Source: Serratia marcescens subsp. marcescens ATCC 13880 (GTDB taxonomy: Bacteria > Pseudomonadota > Gammaproteobacteria > Enterobacterales > Enterobacteriaceae). Taken from it: a DNA stretch of 64,000 nt. The notes beneath the pieces are model-generated. The model ran no database searches. It was not told where the DNA came from and saw nothing but the letters and a program-made list of their open reading frames with translations. The first letter of the stretch is position 1; every line of letters starts with the position of its first letter. This document shows, in pieces, positions 1 through 8,444 of the stretch. Where the stretch lies: NCBI RefSeq assembly GCF_017299535.1, contig NZ_CP071238.1:5022001-5086000 (forward strand), given 5' to 3'. A program made the position numbers and the translations under genes.

Positions 1-162
1 GATGTTTCGCTTGCAGAGCACGGGTTCAACAGCGACACCAATGCCCTGCACCTTTTTTGGCAGGATGGAGAAAAGCGCCTGGCGCTGAGCGACAAGGCAC
101 TCCTTGGCCAACGTTTAATAGACGAGATAGTCAGCCGTTATGATGAAAAAAATCGACGTTAA
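1..162 (+). CDS. coaBC: CoaBC (Dfp) C-terminal fragment
   Basis: This is the last 53 codons of a gene cut by the left window edge; the frame is open from base 1 to a TAA at 160-162. The translation ends in a basic tail (DEKNRR). Its position immediately upstream of and overlapping dut is the standard enteric arrangement of coaBC (dfp). CoaBC is the bifunctional phosphopantothenoylcysteine synthetase/decarboxylase of coenzyme A synthesis; only the end of the synthetase domain would lie here. The call rests on context and partial recall of the C-terminus, not on active-site motifs, which are outside the window. Its end overlaps the dut start by 23 bases, which suggests translational coupling. 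Confidence 0.85.
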   Translation, partial: DVSLAEHGFNSDTNALHLFWQDGEKRLALSDKALLGQRLIDEIVSRYDEKNRR

Positions 163-598
163 GATCCTCGACCCGCGCATCGGTCAGGATTTCCCGCTAC
201 CGACCTACGCTACGCCGGGCTCCGCCGGTCTCGACCTGCGCGCCTGTCTGGATAGCGCGGTAGAGCTGGCGCCGGGTGAAACCACGCTGCTGCCTACTGG
301 CCTCGCGATCCACATCGCCGACGCCGGCCTGGCGGCGGTGATCCTGCCGCGCTCAGGCCTGGGCCATAAGCACGGCGTCGTGCTGGGCAACCTGGTCGGC
401 CTGATCGACTCCGATTATCAGGGCCAGCTGATGGTGTCCGTTTGGAACCGCGGCCAGAAGCACTTCACCATCGAGCCGGGCGAACGCATCGCGCAGATGG
501 TCTTCGTGCCGGTGGTGCAGGCCGAATTCAACCTGGTGGAAGAGTTCGACAGCAGCGAACGCGGCGAAGGCGGCTTCGGCCACTCGGGGCGCCACTAA
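140..598 (+). CDS. dut: dUTP diphosphatase (dUTPase)
   Basis: The enzyme hydrolyses dUTP to dUMP and pyrophosphate, keeping uracil out of DNA and supplying dUMP for thymidylate synthesis. The 152-residue protein shows all five trimeric dUTPase motifs in order: SAGLDLRA (28-35), PRSGLG (70-75), GLIDSDYQG (87-95), PGERIAQM (113-120) and the C-terminal P-loop-like [10 protein letters not shown] (141-150). Length and sequence match the E. coli enzyme closely. The protein begins with two consecutive Met codons; either could be used, and the first is given. It overlaps the end of coaBC, as in E. coli, and slmA follows 250 bases downstream on the same strand. No strong terminator is visible between dut and slmA, so read-through is plausible. 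Confidence 0.98.
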   Translation: MMKKIDVKILDPRIGQDFPLPTYATPGSAGLDLRACLDSAVELAPGETTLLPTGLAIHIADAGLAAVILPRSGLGHKHGVVLGNLVGLIDSDYQGQLMVSVWNRGQKHFTIEPGERIAQMVFVPVVQAEFNLVEEFDSSERGEGGFGHSGRH

Positions 599-848
599 GC
601 GCCACCCAATGCACGAGGGCCGGCAGGGAAACGTCGCCTGAACCTTGCTTTCCGGGGAGAGGGATGTCTCTGCGGCAAGGTTTTACCGCGACAATTGCAG
701 CGCACACCAGGCAGCGCGGAAAAAGGCCGTTAAGGCCGCTGACCCCAGCATCGTAAAAAAGCTATCACATAAGCCGCACAGAGCCTGCTCTGCAGCGGCC
801 GGTGCCCGGGTTTCCGTCAGTTAAGTTTTAGCAAGGGTCTAATCAGAC

Positions 849-1445
849 ATGGCAGAAAAAGAAAATACGAAAAGGAATCGGCGCGAGGAAATATTGCAGG
901 CGTTAGCCCAGATGCTGGAATCCAGCGACGGCAGCCAACGCATCACCACCGCCAAGCTCGCCGCAAACGTGGGTGTTTCTGAAGCTGCGCTGTACCGGCA
1001 TTTCCCCAGCAAGACACGGATGTTCGACAGTCTGATCGAGTTTATCGAAGACAGCCTGATCACCCGCATCAACCTGATCTTGCAGGACGAGAAAGAAACG
1101 TTCAATCGTCTGCGCCTGATTTTACTGCTGATTCTGGGCTTTGCGGAACGCAACCCGGGGCTGACGCGCATCATGACAGGCCACGCGCTGATGTTTGAAC
1201 AGGATCGCCTGCAGGGCCGCATCAACCAACTGTTCGAACGCATCGAGGCGCAGCTGCGTCAGGTGCTGAAAGAGCGCAAATTGCGCGAAGGCAAAGGCTT
1301 TATCGTCGATGAAACGCTGTTGGCCAGCCAGCTGCTGGCCTTCTGCGAAGGCATGTTGTCGCGCTATGTGCGTTCGGAATTCCGCTATCGCCCCACACAG
1401 GAATTCGACGCCCGCTGGCCGCTGTTGGCGGCACAGCTGCAATAA
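849..1445 (+). CDS. slmA: Nucleoid occlusion factor SlmA
   Basis: SlmA is a TetR-family DNA-binding protein that, bound to its chromosomal sites, blocks FtsZ ring formation over the nucleoid. The 198-residue protein has the same length as in E. coli. An N-terminal TetR helix-turn-helix is visible at about residues 28-57 ([21 protein letters not shown]), followed by the all-helical dimerisation/FtsZ-interaction domain. It lies downstream of dut, as in E. coli. The intervening 250 bases (599-848) contain no convincing ORF with a ribosome binding site. The stop is followed at once by a strong hairpin shared with convergent pyrE. Confidence 0.97.
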   Translation: MAEKENTKRNRREEILQALAQMLESSDGSQRITTAKLAANVGVSEAALYRHFPSKTRMFDSLIEFIEDSLITRINLILQDEKETFNRLRLILLLILGFAERNPGLTRIMTGHALMFEQDRLQGRINQLFERIEAQLRQVLKERKLREGKGFIVDETLLASQLLAFCEGMLSRYVRSEFRYRPTQEFDARWPLLAAQLQ

Positions 1446-1450
1446 CGAAC

Positions 1451-1478
1451 ACGCCGGGCATGCCCGGCGTTGTTATTT
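1451..1478. terminator. Bidirectional terminator between slmA and pyrE
   Basis: A perfect 20-base palindrome, ACGCCGGGCATGCCCGGCGT, occupies 1451-1470 and is followed by a T-containing tract on the plus side. It sits exactly between the convergent ends of slmA (1445) and pyrE (1477) and would form a very stable GC-rich stem in either transcript. The U tract is short, so efficiency is inferred. Confidence 0.7.
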
Positions 1479-2118
1479 ATACCCCGTACTGCTCGCGGTA
1501 AGCGCGCACCGCCGCCAGGTGGTCCGCCATCTCCGGTTTCTCTTCCAGATAGGCGATCAGATCCTTCAGCGTGACGATTGAAATCACCTTGCAGTGATAG
1601 TCGCGCTCCACTTCCTGAATGGCGGAGATATCCGCGCGGCCGCGTTCCTGACGGTCGAGGGAGATCAGCACGCCCGCCAGCGAAGCGCCGCTGGCGCCGA
1701 TGATTTCCATCGATTCGCGGATCGCGGTGCCGGCGGTGATCACATCGTCCACCAGCATCACGCGCCCCTGCAGCGGGCTGCCCACCAGCGAACCGCCTTC
1801 GCCGTGCGTCTTGGCCTCCTTGCGGTTAAAGCAGTAAGGCACATCGCGCTCATGGTGTTCCGCCAGCGCCACCGCCGTGGTGGTGGCGATAGGAATTCCT
1901 TTATAGGCCGGGCCAAACAGCAGATCGAAATCGATGCCGGAATCCATCAGGGCTTCGGCGTAGAAGCGCCCCAACAGCGCAAGATCGCGCCCGGTATTAA
2001 ACAGGCCGGCGTTGAAGAAATACGGGCTGGTGCGGCCGGATTTCAGGGTGAACTCGCCGAATTTCAATACCTGCTTGTTAAGCGCGAACTCGATAAACTG
2101 GCGCTGATAGGCTTTCAT
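1477..2118 (-). CDS. pyrE: Orotate phosphoribosyltransferase
   Basis: PyrE joins orotate and PRPP to make orotidine 5'-monophosphate in de novo pyrimidine synthesis. The 213-residue protein has the E. coli length. It shows the type I PRTase PRPP-binding loop [12 protein letters not shown] (about 121-132) and FGPAYKGIP near residue 68. It is the second gene of an rph-pyrE operon on the minus strand. The start is the ATG at 2118, preceded by GGAGAAG. Expression is probably set by the attenuator hairpin upstream (2183-2208). Confidence 0.98.
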   Translation of the reverse strand: MKAYQRQFIEFALNKQVLKFGEFTLKSGRTSPYFFNAGLFNTGRDLALLGRFYAEALMDSGIDFDLLFGPAYKGIPIATTTAVALAEHHERDVPYCFNRKEAKTHGEGGSLVGSPLQGRVMLVDDVITAGTAIRESMEIIGASGASLAGVLISLDRQERGRADISAIQEVERDYHCKVISIVTLKDLIAYLEEKPEMADHLAAVRAYREQYGV

Positions 2119-2182
2119 TACTGCTTCTCCTCGTCTGAATCTGCTTGGGTCTTGTCATTACTGCCGCCCGATCGCCGGGCAT

Positions 2183-2208
2183 AAAAAAGGCGACTTCTCA
2201 GTCGCCTT
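2183..2208 (-). promoter_or_regulatory. pyrE attenuator (UTP-sensitive intrinsic terminator)
   Basis: On the minus strand a 9-bp stem (AAGGCGACT / AGTCGCCTT, loop GAGA) runs straight into six T residues. It begins 6 bases after the rph stop codon (2215) and precedes pyrE by about 65 bases. In E. coli the pyrE attenuator has the same position. There, close coupling of ribosomes translating the end of rph to a UTP-starved, paused polymerase prevents the hairpin from forming. The structure is seen directly; the mechanism is carried over from the E. coli system. Confidence 0.85.
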
Positions 2209-2214
2209 GAAAAA

Positions 2215-2931
2215 TCAGTCCGCCAGCGCCGCTTTCTGCGCCTGGAAGATGGTTTCGATGCCCCCTCGGGCCAACGCCAACAGCGCCAACAGCTCATCGT
2301 GGCTGAACGGCTCGCCTTCGGCGGTGCCCTGCACTTCAATCATGCGGCCGTCTTCCATCATCACTACGTTCATGTCGGTTTCCGCCGCGGAATCTTCCAC
2401 ATACTCCAGATCGCACAGCGCTTCGCCATTGACGATGCCGACGGAAACCGCCGCCACCATGCCCTTCATCGGATTGGCTTTCAGCTTGCCGTTGGCCACC
2501 AGCGTGTTCAGCGCGTCGGCCAGCGCCACGCAGGCGCCGGAGATGGAAGCGGTGCGGGTGCCGCCGTCGGCCTGCAGTACGTCGCAGTCGAGGGTGATGG
2601 TGAATTCACCGAGCTTTTTCAGATCCACTGCGGCGCGCAGCGAGCGAGCGATCAGGCGCTGGATCTCCAGCGTGCGGCCACCCTGTTTGCCTTTGGCGGC
2701 TTCACGGGCGTTGCGGCTGTGGGTGGAGCGCGGCAGCATGCCGTACTCGGCGGTGATCCAACCTTGCCCCTGGCCTTTCAGGAAGCGCGGAACGCCCTCT
2801 TCTACCGTGGCGGTGCACAAGACTTTGGTATCGCCAAACTCAACCAGCACTGAACCTTCAGCGTGTTTGGTATAGTGACGGGTCAGTGTCAGGGGGCGAA
2901 CTTGCTGTGGTGCTCTGCCTGCAGGACGCAT
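2215..2931 (-). CDS. rph: Ribonuclease PH
   Basis: RNase PH is a phosphorolytic 3'-5' exoribonuclease that trims tRNA 3' ends and acts in rRNA turnover. The protein is full length (238 residues) and in frame, with the typical start [14 protein letters not shown] and the family core including RSTHSRN. This contrasts with E. coli K-12, whose rph carries a frameshift that also depresses pyrE. The gene is the promoter-proximal member of rph-pyrE. A minus-strand TATAAT (plus positions 2969-2974) lies 38 bases upstream of its ATG, in the divergent gap shared with yicC. Confidence 0.97.
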   Translation of the reverse strand: MRPAGRAPQQVRPLTLTRHYTKHAEGSVLVEFGDTKVLCTATVEEGVPRFLKGQGQGWITAEYGMLPRSTHSRNAREAAKGKQGGRTLEIQRLIARSLRAAVDLKKLGEFTITLDCDVLQADGGTRTASISGACVALADALNTLVANGKLKANPMKGMVAAVSVGIVNGEALCDLEYVEDSAAETDMNVVMMEDGRMIEVQGTAEGEPFSHDELLALLALARGGIETIFQAQKAALAD

Positions 2932-2968
2932 GGGCTCTCTCCGGCTTCAAATCAACTATTGGCTGCGC

Positions 2969-2974
2969 ATTATA
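2969..2974 (-). promoter_or_regulatory. Probable -10 of the rph-pyrE promoter
   Basis: A perfect TATAAT on the minus strand lies 38-43 bases upstream of the rph start, in the 126-base gap divergent from yicC. No good -35 hexamer is obvious at 16-18 bases, so this is a -10 call only. Confidence 0.5.
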
Positions 2975-3018
2975 CGGGCTTCGTGACGTAATGCCTATCC
3001 TGCCCGCAGCCGCGACGC

Positions 3019-3024
3019 TATAAT
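3019..3024 (+). promoter_or_regulatory. Probable -10 of the yicC promoter
   Basis: TATAAT lies 34 bases upstream of the yicC ATG on the plus strand. A matching -35 element is not obvious. It forms a divergent pair with the rph -10 at 2969-2974. Confidence 0.5.
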
Positions 3025-3057
3025 CGCCCCATCTTTTCCTATTACGGGTACGCATCA

Positions 3058-3921
3058 ATGATCCGCAGCATGACCGCCTACGCCCGGCGTGAAATCAAGG
3101 GTGAATGGGGCAGCGCAGCCTGGGAGCTGCGTTCCGTTAACCAGCGCTACTTAGAAACCTACATCCGCCTGCCGGAACAATTCCGCAGCCTGGAGCCGGT
3201 GATCCGTGAACGTATCCGTGGCCGCCTGACCCGCGGCAAAGTCGAATGCAACCTGCGTTTCGAACTGGATCCAAGCGCGCAAAGCTCGCTGATCCTGAAC
3301 GAAAAACTGGCCAAACAGCTGGTCGAAGCCGCCAACTGGGTGAAAATGCAGAGCGACGAAGGGGAAATCAACCCGATCGACGTGCTGCGCTGGCCGGGCG
3401 TGATGTCCGCGCAGGAGCAGGATCTGGACGCCATCAGCGCCGAGCTGATGCAGGCGCTGGACGGCGCGCTGGATGACTTTATCGTCGCACGCGAAAGCGA
3501 AGGCGCCGCACTGAAAACGCTGATCGAACAGCGCCTCGACGGCGTCAGCGCCGAAGTGGTTAAAGTGCGCGCCCAGATGCCGAACATCCTGCAATGGCAG
3601 CGCGAGCGCCTGGTCAGCAAGCTGGAAGAGGCGCAGGTGCAGCTGGAAAACACCCGCCTGGAGCAAGAGCTGGTGCTGATGGCGCAGCGCATCGACGTCG
3701 CCGAAGAGCTGGATCGTCTGGAAGCGCACGTGAAAGAGACGCACAACATCCTGAAAAAGAAAGAAGCCGTCGGCCGCCGCCTCGACTTTATGATGCAGGA
3801 GTTCAACCGCGAATCGAACACCCTGGCCTCCAAGTCGATCAATGCCGACGTCACCGCCTCCGCCATCGAGCTGAAGGTGCTGATCGAGCAGATGCGCGAG
3901 CAGATCCAGAACATCGAGTGA
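3058..3921 (+). CDS. yicC: YicC family endoribonuclease-like protein
   Basis: The 287-residue protein has the E. coli length. It opens with IRSMTAYARRE, the hallmark N-terminus of the YicC family, and has the conserved C-terminal region (RRLDFMMQEFNREANTL-like, here RESNTLASKS) near residues 240-260. The family has been linked to RNA decay together with PNPase and to stationary-phase survival. The exact biochemical role is from the literature and cannot be read from the sequence. It is monocistronic, divergent from rph and closed by a strong terminator. Confidence 0.95.
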   Translation: MIRSMTAYARREIKGEWGSAAWELRSVNQRYLETYIRLPEQFRSLEPVIRERIRGRLTRGKVECNLRFELDPSAQSSLILNEKLAKQLVEAANWVKMQSDEGEINPIDVLRWPGVMSAQEQDLDAISAELMQALDGALDDFIVARESEGAALKTLIEQRLDGVSAEVVKVRAQMPNILQWQRERLVSKLEEAQVQLENTRLEQELVLMAQRIDVAEELDRLEAHVKETHNILKKKEAVGRRLDFMMQEFNRESNTLASKSINADVTASAIELKVLIEQMREQIQNIE

Positions 3922-3941
3922 TCCCGCTCCGCACGCCATCA

Positions 3942-3966
3942 AGCCCGCGTCAAGCGGGCTTTTTTA
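3942..3966 (+). terminator. Intrinsic terminator of yicC
   Basis: The stem AGCCCGC/GCGGGCT (3942-3948 and 3954-3960, loop GTCAA) is followed by a run of T residues. It lies 20 bases after the yicC stop and just before the convergent hypothetical gene. Confidence 0.85.
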
Positions 3967-3976
3967 TGGCTGCAGA

Positions 3977-4366
3977 TCAGCGATAGGCGGCCGCCTGCTC
4001 TTCCTCCATCAGCCCCATTTTCTGCAGCTGCACCGCAATGCTCCAGGTTGAGCGCTCAAACTCATCACTCAGCGCTTCCAGCGTCGCCCCGGCCGCATGG
4101 CTCTCACGCAGCCGCAGTTTTTCTTCTTCCGGCCAGGGGAAGTAGGCATTGGCCGGCCGGCCCTCGGCCAGATTCTTCTGCCGCTTCTCCTCCGGCGTCA
4201 ACCTGGCTTTTTTCTGCAGTTCGGATTCACCGTCGAACTCGCTGGCCAACGCGAACAGCAGCCGGATAGCCTCCGGCGCGCAGGCCGCTGAAGCCGGTTT
4301 CAACAGCTCGCCGGTGTCGGGATTAACGCCGTTGGCCAGCGCCCTGAGCAACATGCCGGTATTCAT
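3977..4366 (-). CDS. Hypothetical protein with a C-terminal HTH-like segment
   Basis: I do not recognise this 129-residue protein. An open frame extends 28 codons further upstream, but the ATG at 4366 is preferred because AGGAGGCG sits 5 bases in front of it. Visible features are an N-terminal NPDTGELL motif (about residues 14-21), a lysine/glutamate-rich middle (KKARLTPEEKRQK) and the C-terminal segment FPWPEEEKLRL...GATLEALSDEFERSTWSIAVQLQKMGL. That last pattern (W-P-E-E, then glycine, then a regularly spaced helix-turn-helix) resembles Myb/SANT-like or sigma-region-4-like DNA-binding helices. A nucleic-acid-binding role is inference only. It lies convergent to yicC where E. coli carries dinD, and looks like a lineage-specific accessory gene. 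Confidence 0.7.
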   Translation of the reverse strand: MNTGMLLRALANGVNPDTGELLKPASAACAPEAIRLLFALASEFDGESELQKKARLTPEEKRQKNLAEGRPANAYFPWPEEEKLRLRESHAAGATLEALSDEFERSTWSIAVQLQKMGLMEEEQAAAYR

Positions 4367-4737
4367 CGTTCGCCTCCTGGTTTGAGAAAATGCGCGCCAG
4401 TCGCGGCGCCTTGCCCAAACATGTTTCTCCGCCTTAGCCGAGAAAACCACATTTTGCGCCGGGAAAAATCCCCCATTGCGAGCCAGATTCCAGGCGCCTG
4501 AACCTGCGGGACGGTGGTTGCATCAGGCTGCGAGCCGGCAGGCATCATGGAAGACAGCCCACTAAGGCACTTCGGGGGCTTATGAAAAACTGCCGAGCAG
4601 CGCGTGCGGATGACAATCGGCAAGATATCCCGCATGCCATAAGTATTTTGTTCTAATTATCACGCAAGGTAATGAAAGGACGGCGATGCTGTGGCTAAAT
4701 GTGTTTTTTTCCTGCCCGTGAACCGTACGGACCGTTT
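4367..4737. other. 371-base gap between the hypothetical gene and the NupC-like gene
   Basis: This divergent gap must hold promoters for both neighbours. The half nearest the transporter is AT-rich (around 4640-4710). I see no convincing -35/-10 pair, no clear CRP or CytR palindrome and no RNA gene. A 90-codon minus-strand frame crosses it but has no ribosome binding site and overlaps the better-supported gene. Confidence 0.5.
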
Positions 4738-5922
4738 ATGCCACAAATTCTGCAATTTATTATGGCCCTGGTGGTGATCATCGCCCTGGCGCTGCTGGTC
4801 AGCAATAATCGCAAGAAAATCCGCCTGCGCTATATCATCCAGCTGTTAGTGATCGAAGGCGCGCTGGCCTACTTCTTCCTGCACTCCGCCAGCGGGCTCA
4901 GCGTGATCAAGCACGTCGCCGGCTTCTTCGACACCCTGCTCGCCTACGCCGCCCAAGGGTCGGAGTTCGTGTTCGGCGGCATGAGCAAGGATGGCCTGGC
5001 GTTTATCTTCCTCGGCGTTTTGTGCCCTATCATCTTTATTTCCGCCCTGATCGGCATTTTGCAGCATTTCCGCATCCTGCCGCTGATCATCCGTCTGGTG
5101 GGCACCCTGCTGTCCAAGGTCAACGGCATGGGCAAGCTGGAATCGTTCAACGCCGTCAGCACGCTGGTGCTGGGGCAGTCAGAGAACTTCATCGCCTACA
5201 AGGGCATCATCGGCGACATCTCGCCGCGCCGCATGTACACCATGGCCGCGACCGCCATGTCGACGGTTTCGCTCTCCATCGTCGGCGCCTACATGTCGAT
5301 GATCGACGCGCAGTACGTGGTGGCGGCATTGATCCTTAATATGTTCAGCACCTTCATCATCCTGTCGATCATCAACCCGTATCAGGTCGAAGACGAGCCG
5401 GAGCTGAAGCTGAACAAACTGCATGAAGATCAGAGCTTCTTCGAAATGCTGGGCGAGTACATTCTGGCCGGCTTCAAGATTGCGATGATCATCGCGGCGA
5501 TGCTGATCGGCTTTATCGCGCTGATCTCCGCCGTCAATGCGCTGTTCTCCGCGGTGCTTGGCATCAGCTTCCAGCAGATCCTCGGCTATGTGTTCTATCC
5601 GCTGGCCTGGCTGATCGGCATCCCGGCGGAGGAGGCCCTGAAGGCGGGCAGCATCATGGCGACCAAACTGGTGGCCAACGAATTCGTGGCGATGATTGAG
5701 CTGAAGAAGATCGCGGCGGAGCTGTCGCCGCGCGGGTTGGGCATTCTGTCGGTGTTCCTGGTGTCGTTCGCCAACTTCGCCTCCATCGGCATCGTCGCCG
5801 GCGCCATCAAGGGGCTGAACGAGCAGCAAGGCAACGTGGTTTCCCGTTTTGGCCTGAAGCTGGTTTACGGCTCGACGCTGGTGAGCCTGTTGTCGGCGGC
5901 CATCGCCGGCCTGGTGCTGTAA
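4738..5922 (+). CDS. NupC-family concentrative nucleoside transporter
   Basis: This is an inner-membrane nucleoside:proton symporter of the CNT (NupC) family. The 394-residue protein aligns end to end with E. coli NupC. Hallmarks are [20 protein letters not shown] (about residues 125-150), [15 protein letters not shown] (near 305-320) and the C-terminal [17 protein letters not shown], with about ten hydrophobic segments. An upstream in-frame ATG at 4699 would add 13 residues. The start at 4738 ([11 protein letters not shown]) is preferred because it matches the family N-terminus, although its ribosome binding site is weak. In E. coli nupC lies elsewhere, so this may be a relocated nupC or an additional paralogue, and I leave the symbol blank. 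Substrate preference is unknown. Confidence 0.9.
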   Translation: MPQILQFIMALVVIIALALLVSNNRKKIRLRYIIQLLVIEGALAYFFLHSASGLSVIKHVAGFFDTLLAYAAQGSEFVFGGMSKDGLAFIFLGVLCPIIFISALIGILQHFRILPLIIRLVGTLLSKVNGMGKLESFNAVSTLVLGQSENFIAYKGIIGDISPRRMYTMAATAMSTVSLSIVGAYMSMIDAQYVVAALILNMFSTFIILSIINPYQVEDEPELKLNKLHEDQSFFEMLGEYILAGFKIAMIIAAMLIGFIALISAVNALFSAVLGISFQQILGYVFYPLAWLIGIPAEEALKAGSIMATKLVANEFVAMIELKKIAAELSPRGLGILSVFLVSFANFASIGIVAGAIKGLNEQQGNVVSRFGLKLVYGSTLVSLLSAAIAGLVL

Positions 5923-5928
5923 TCCCCA

Positions 5929-5957
5929 CTCCCGGCCACAGGGCCGGGAGTTCGTTT
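5929..5957 (+). terminator. Terminator of the NupC-like gene
   Basis: A 9-bp perfect stem (CTCCCGGCC at 5929-5937, GGCCGGGAG at 5942-5950) with a short loop is followed by TTCGTTTT. It lies directly after the transporter stop and may also serve the convergent lipoprotein gene. Confidence 0.8.
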
Positions 5958-6391
5958 TAAAACGCCACGCACACCGGCGCATCCACCCGCATCACCGAAT
6001 CCTGCGCAAACTGCTGCTTATAACCGCTGCGCAGCGCCTCGATATTCGCCTCGCTCTCTTTGCCCGGCGCATGGATCAACAGCAGCGCCTTGCTGTTCTC
6101 GCGCGCCAGCTTGCCGTCGTGGCCCAGCCACTGGCCTTTGGCATCAAACACCGTCAGCCCGTCTTTAAAGCGCGGCGTCACCTGGCTATCGACGAAGGTT
6201 TGCCACTCGGTGGCGGTGATCGCCGGCCCCGCAGGGCGGTTCAGGCCGAAGTAGAGCGTTGTTTGCACCAGCGGATCTCCGGTGCGGCAAACCGGGGCGG
6301 GTGACGTTGCCTGGTGGCCTGGCGCCACGCAGCCGCTCAGCAGCAGGGCGGCCACCACGGCGCCGGCGGCCAGTCTCGGGGAGTTTTTCAT
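5957..6391 (-). CDS. DUF3574 domain lipoprotein
   Basis: A predicted lipoprotein of 144 residues. From the ATG at 6391 the protein has a short basic n-region (MKNSPR), a hydrophobic stretch and the lipobox LLSGC, with Cys at about residue 21. This start was chosen over an upstream in-frame ATG (6436) because it places the signal peptide at the true N-terminus. The mature part (PLVQTTLYFGLNRP ... VTPRFKDGLTVFDAKGQW ... SKALLLIH) matches the DUF3574 pattern as I recall it. No enzymatic function is known to me. The product is probably anchored in the cell envelope; the Sec/lipoprotein pathway is inferred. It is convergent with the NupC-like gene. Confidence 0.8.
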   Translation of the reverse strand: MKNSPRLAAGAVVAALLLSGCVAPGHQATSPAPVCRTGDPLVQTTLYFGLNRPAGPAITATEWQTFVDSQVTPRFKDGLTVFDAKGQWLGHDGKLARENSKALLLIHAPGKESEANIEALRSGYKQQFAQDSVMRVDAPVCVAF

Positions 6392-6644
6392 CTGCAGTCT
6401 CGGTTTCTCGGTTGAAGGATTAGCTGCAAAAAGCATAGTCAGCGATGGAAATCAGCGCGAAATTTCTAATGCTTTTATCAACATCCAGATGTTAAAAAAG
6501 GCTGTTTATCGGCAATAAAAACGGAATTTGGATTAGCTAAATTAATCCGAAACGCCATCGGTGAAAAAAACTCAGTGGCGCGCGTCCTCGGCGGCAATTA
6601 CCCTGCCGGCCATCATTCTGACGCAAGTACGCTGTGAATCCCTT

Positions 6645-7262
6645 ATGTTACTGAGCATCCTTTATATCATCGGCATCACCGCCGAAGCCATGACCGGCGC
6701 GCTGGCGGCCGGCCGCCGCCAAATGGACATGTTCGGCGTGATCATCATCGCCTCTGTCACCGCAATCGGCGGCGGGTCGGTGCGCGATATGTTGCTCGGG
6801 CATTTTCCATTGGGCTGGGTCAAACACCCGGAATACATCGTCATCGTCGCGATAGCGGCGATCGTCACCACCTGGGTGGCTCCCCTGATGCGCCATCTGC
6901 GCCGCCTGTTCCTGGTGCTCGACGCCGTCGGACTGATCGTTTTCTCGATCATCGGCGCCCAGGTGGCGCTGGATATGGGGCACAGCGCGATTATCGCCGC
7001 CATCGCCGCAGTGATCACCGGCGTCTTCGGCGGGGTGCTGCGCGATATGTTCTGCAACCGTATCCCGCTGGTTTTCCAGAAAGAGATCTACGCCGGCATC
7101 TCCTTCAGCGCCGCCTGGCTGTATATCGGCCTGCAGCACCTCAGCCTGCCGCACAATCTGGTGGTGATCCTCACGCTGGTCGCTGGCCTGAGCGCGCGTC
7201 TGATCGCCCTGCGCTTCCGCCTCGGTCTGCCGGTGTTCAACTACCAGCATCCGGATCACTGA
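6645..7262 (+). CDS. yicG: YicG, TRIC-family cation channel protein
   Basis: The 205-residue inner-membrane protein has the E. coli YicG length when started at the ATG at 6645 ([10 protein letters not shown]). The longer frame from 6561 adds 28 residues that look unlike the family. Two internally repeated UPF0126/TRIC units are visible, each with a glycine-rich GGG.VRD-type signature: [15 protein letters not shown] near residue 43 and [17 protein letters not shown] near 126. TRIC proteins are trimeric monovalent-cation channels; the physiological role of bacterial YicG is not established. It precedes gmk, as in E. coli, but ligB is absent from between them. Confidence 0.9.
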   Translation: MLLSILYIIGITAEAMTGALAAGRRQMDMFGVIIIASVTAIGGGSVRDMLLGHFPLGWVKHPEYIVIVAIAAIVTTWVAPLMRHLRRLFLVLDAVGLIVFSIIGAQVALDMGHSAIIAAIAAVITGVFGGVLRDMFCNRIPLVFQKEIYAGISFSAAWLYIGLQHLSLPHNLVVILTLVAGLSARLIALRFRLGLPVFNYQHPDH

Positions 7263-7400
7263 TCCCGGGGCGGCAGCGCGCCGCCGCTGGGCCAAAACCG
7301 CCAAAATGTCGCTCTTCAGCGCGCATATTCGCTCATTCGACGCTTTTTCCGCGCAAAGCCACGGGCAAAATGCGAGCTAACGCTGCACCCGGCGCGTTAG

Positions 7401-8096
<696 letters not shown>

Positions 8097-8150
8097 AGGC
8101 AGTTTCAGTATCATGCCCAGTCTTTTCGTCACCTGTGGAGTAGCACAAAT

Positions 8151-8426
8151 ATGGCACGCGTAACTGTTCAAGACGCTGTAGAGAAAATTGGTAACCGTTT
8201 TGACCTGGTGTTGGTCGCTGCTCGTCGGGCGCGTCAGATCCAGACCGGCGGCAAAGATGCACTGGTTCCGGAAGAGAACGACAAGTACACCGTTATCGCC
8301 CTGCGCGAAATCGAAGAAGGCCTGATCACCAGCCAGATCCTCGACGTGCGTGAGCGCCAGGAGCAGCAAGAGCAGGAAGCCGCAGAGATTCAAGCGGTTA
8401 CCGCGATTGCTGAAGGTCGTCGTTAA
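8151..8426 (+). CDS. rpoZ: RNA polymerase omega subunit
   Basis: Omega is the small subunit that helps fold and assemble the beta' subunit and forms one ppGpp-binding site of RNA polymerase. The 91-residue protein is the standard length and begins [20 protein letters not shown] with near identity to E. coli. It sits 54 bases after gmk and 18 bases before spoT, so it is co-transcribed with the ppGpp hydrolase/synthetase. Confidence 0.98.
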   Translation: MARVTVQDAVEKIGNRFDLVLVAARRARQIQTGGKDALVPEENDKYTVIALREIEEGLITSQILDVRERQEQQEQEAAEIQAVTAIAEGRR

Positions 8427-8444
8427 TTAGACAGCGAGTCCGCC

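Noticed and set aside
442..756. 104-codon ORF overlapping the dut end and slmA leader
   Set aside because: It starts inside dut in another frame, is Arg-rich like an out-of-frame GC-rich read, and has no start signal.
4363..4635. 90-codon minus-strand ORF upstream of the hypothetical gene
   Set aside because: It overlaps the start of the better-supported 129-residue gene, lacks a ribosome binding site and has a random-looking composition.
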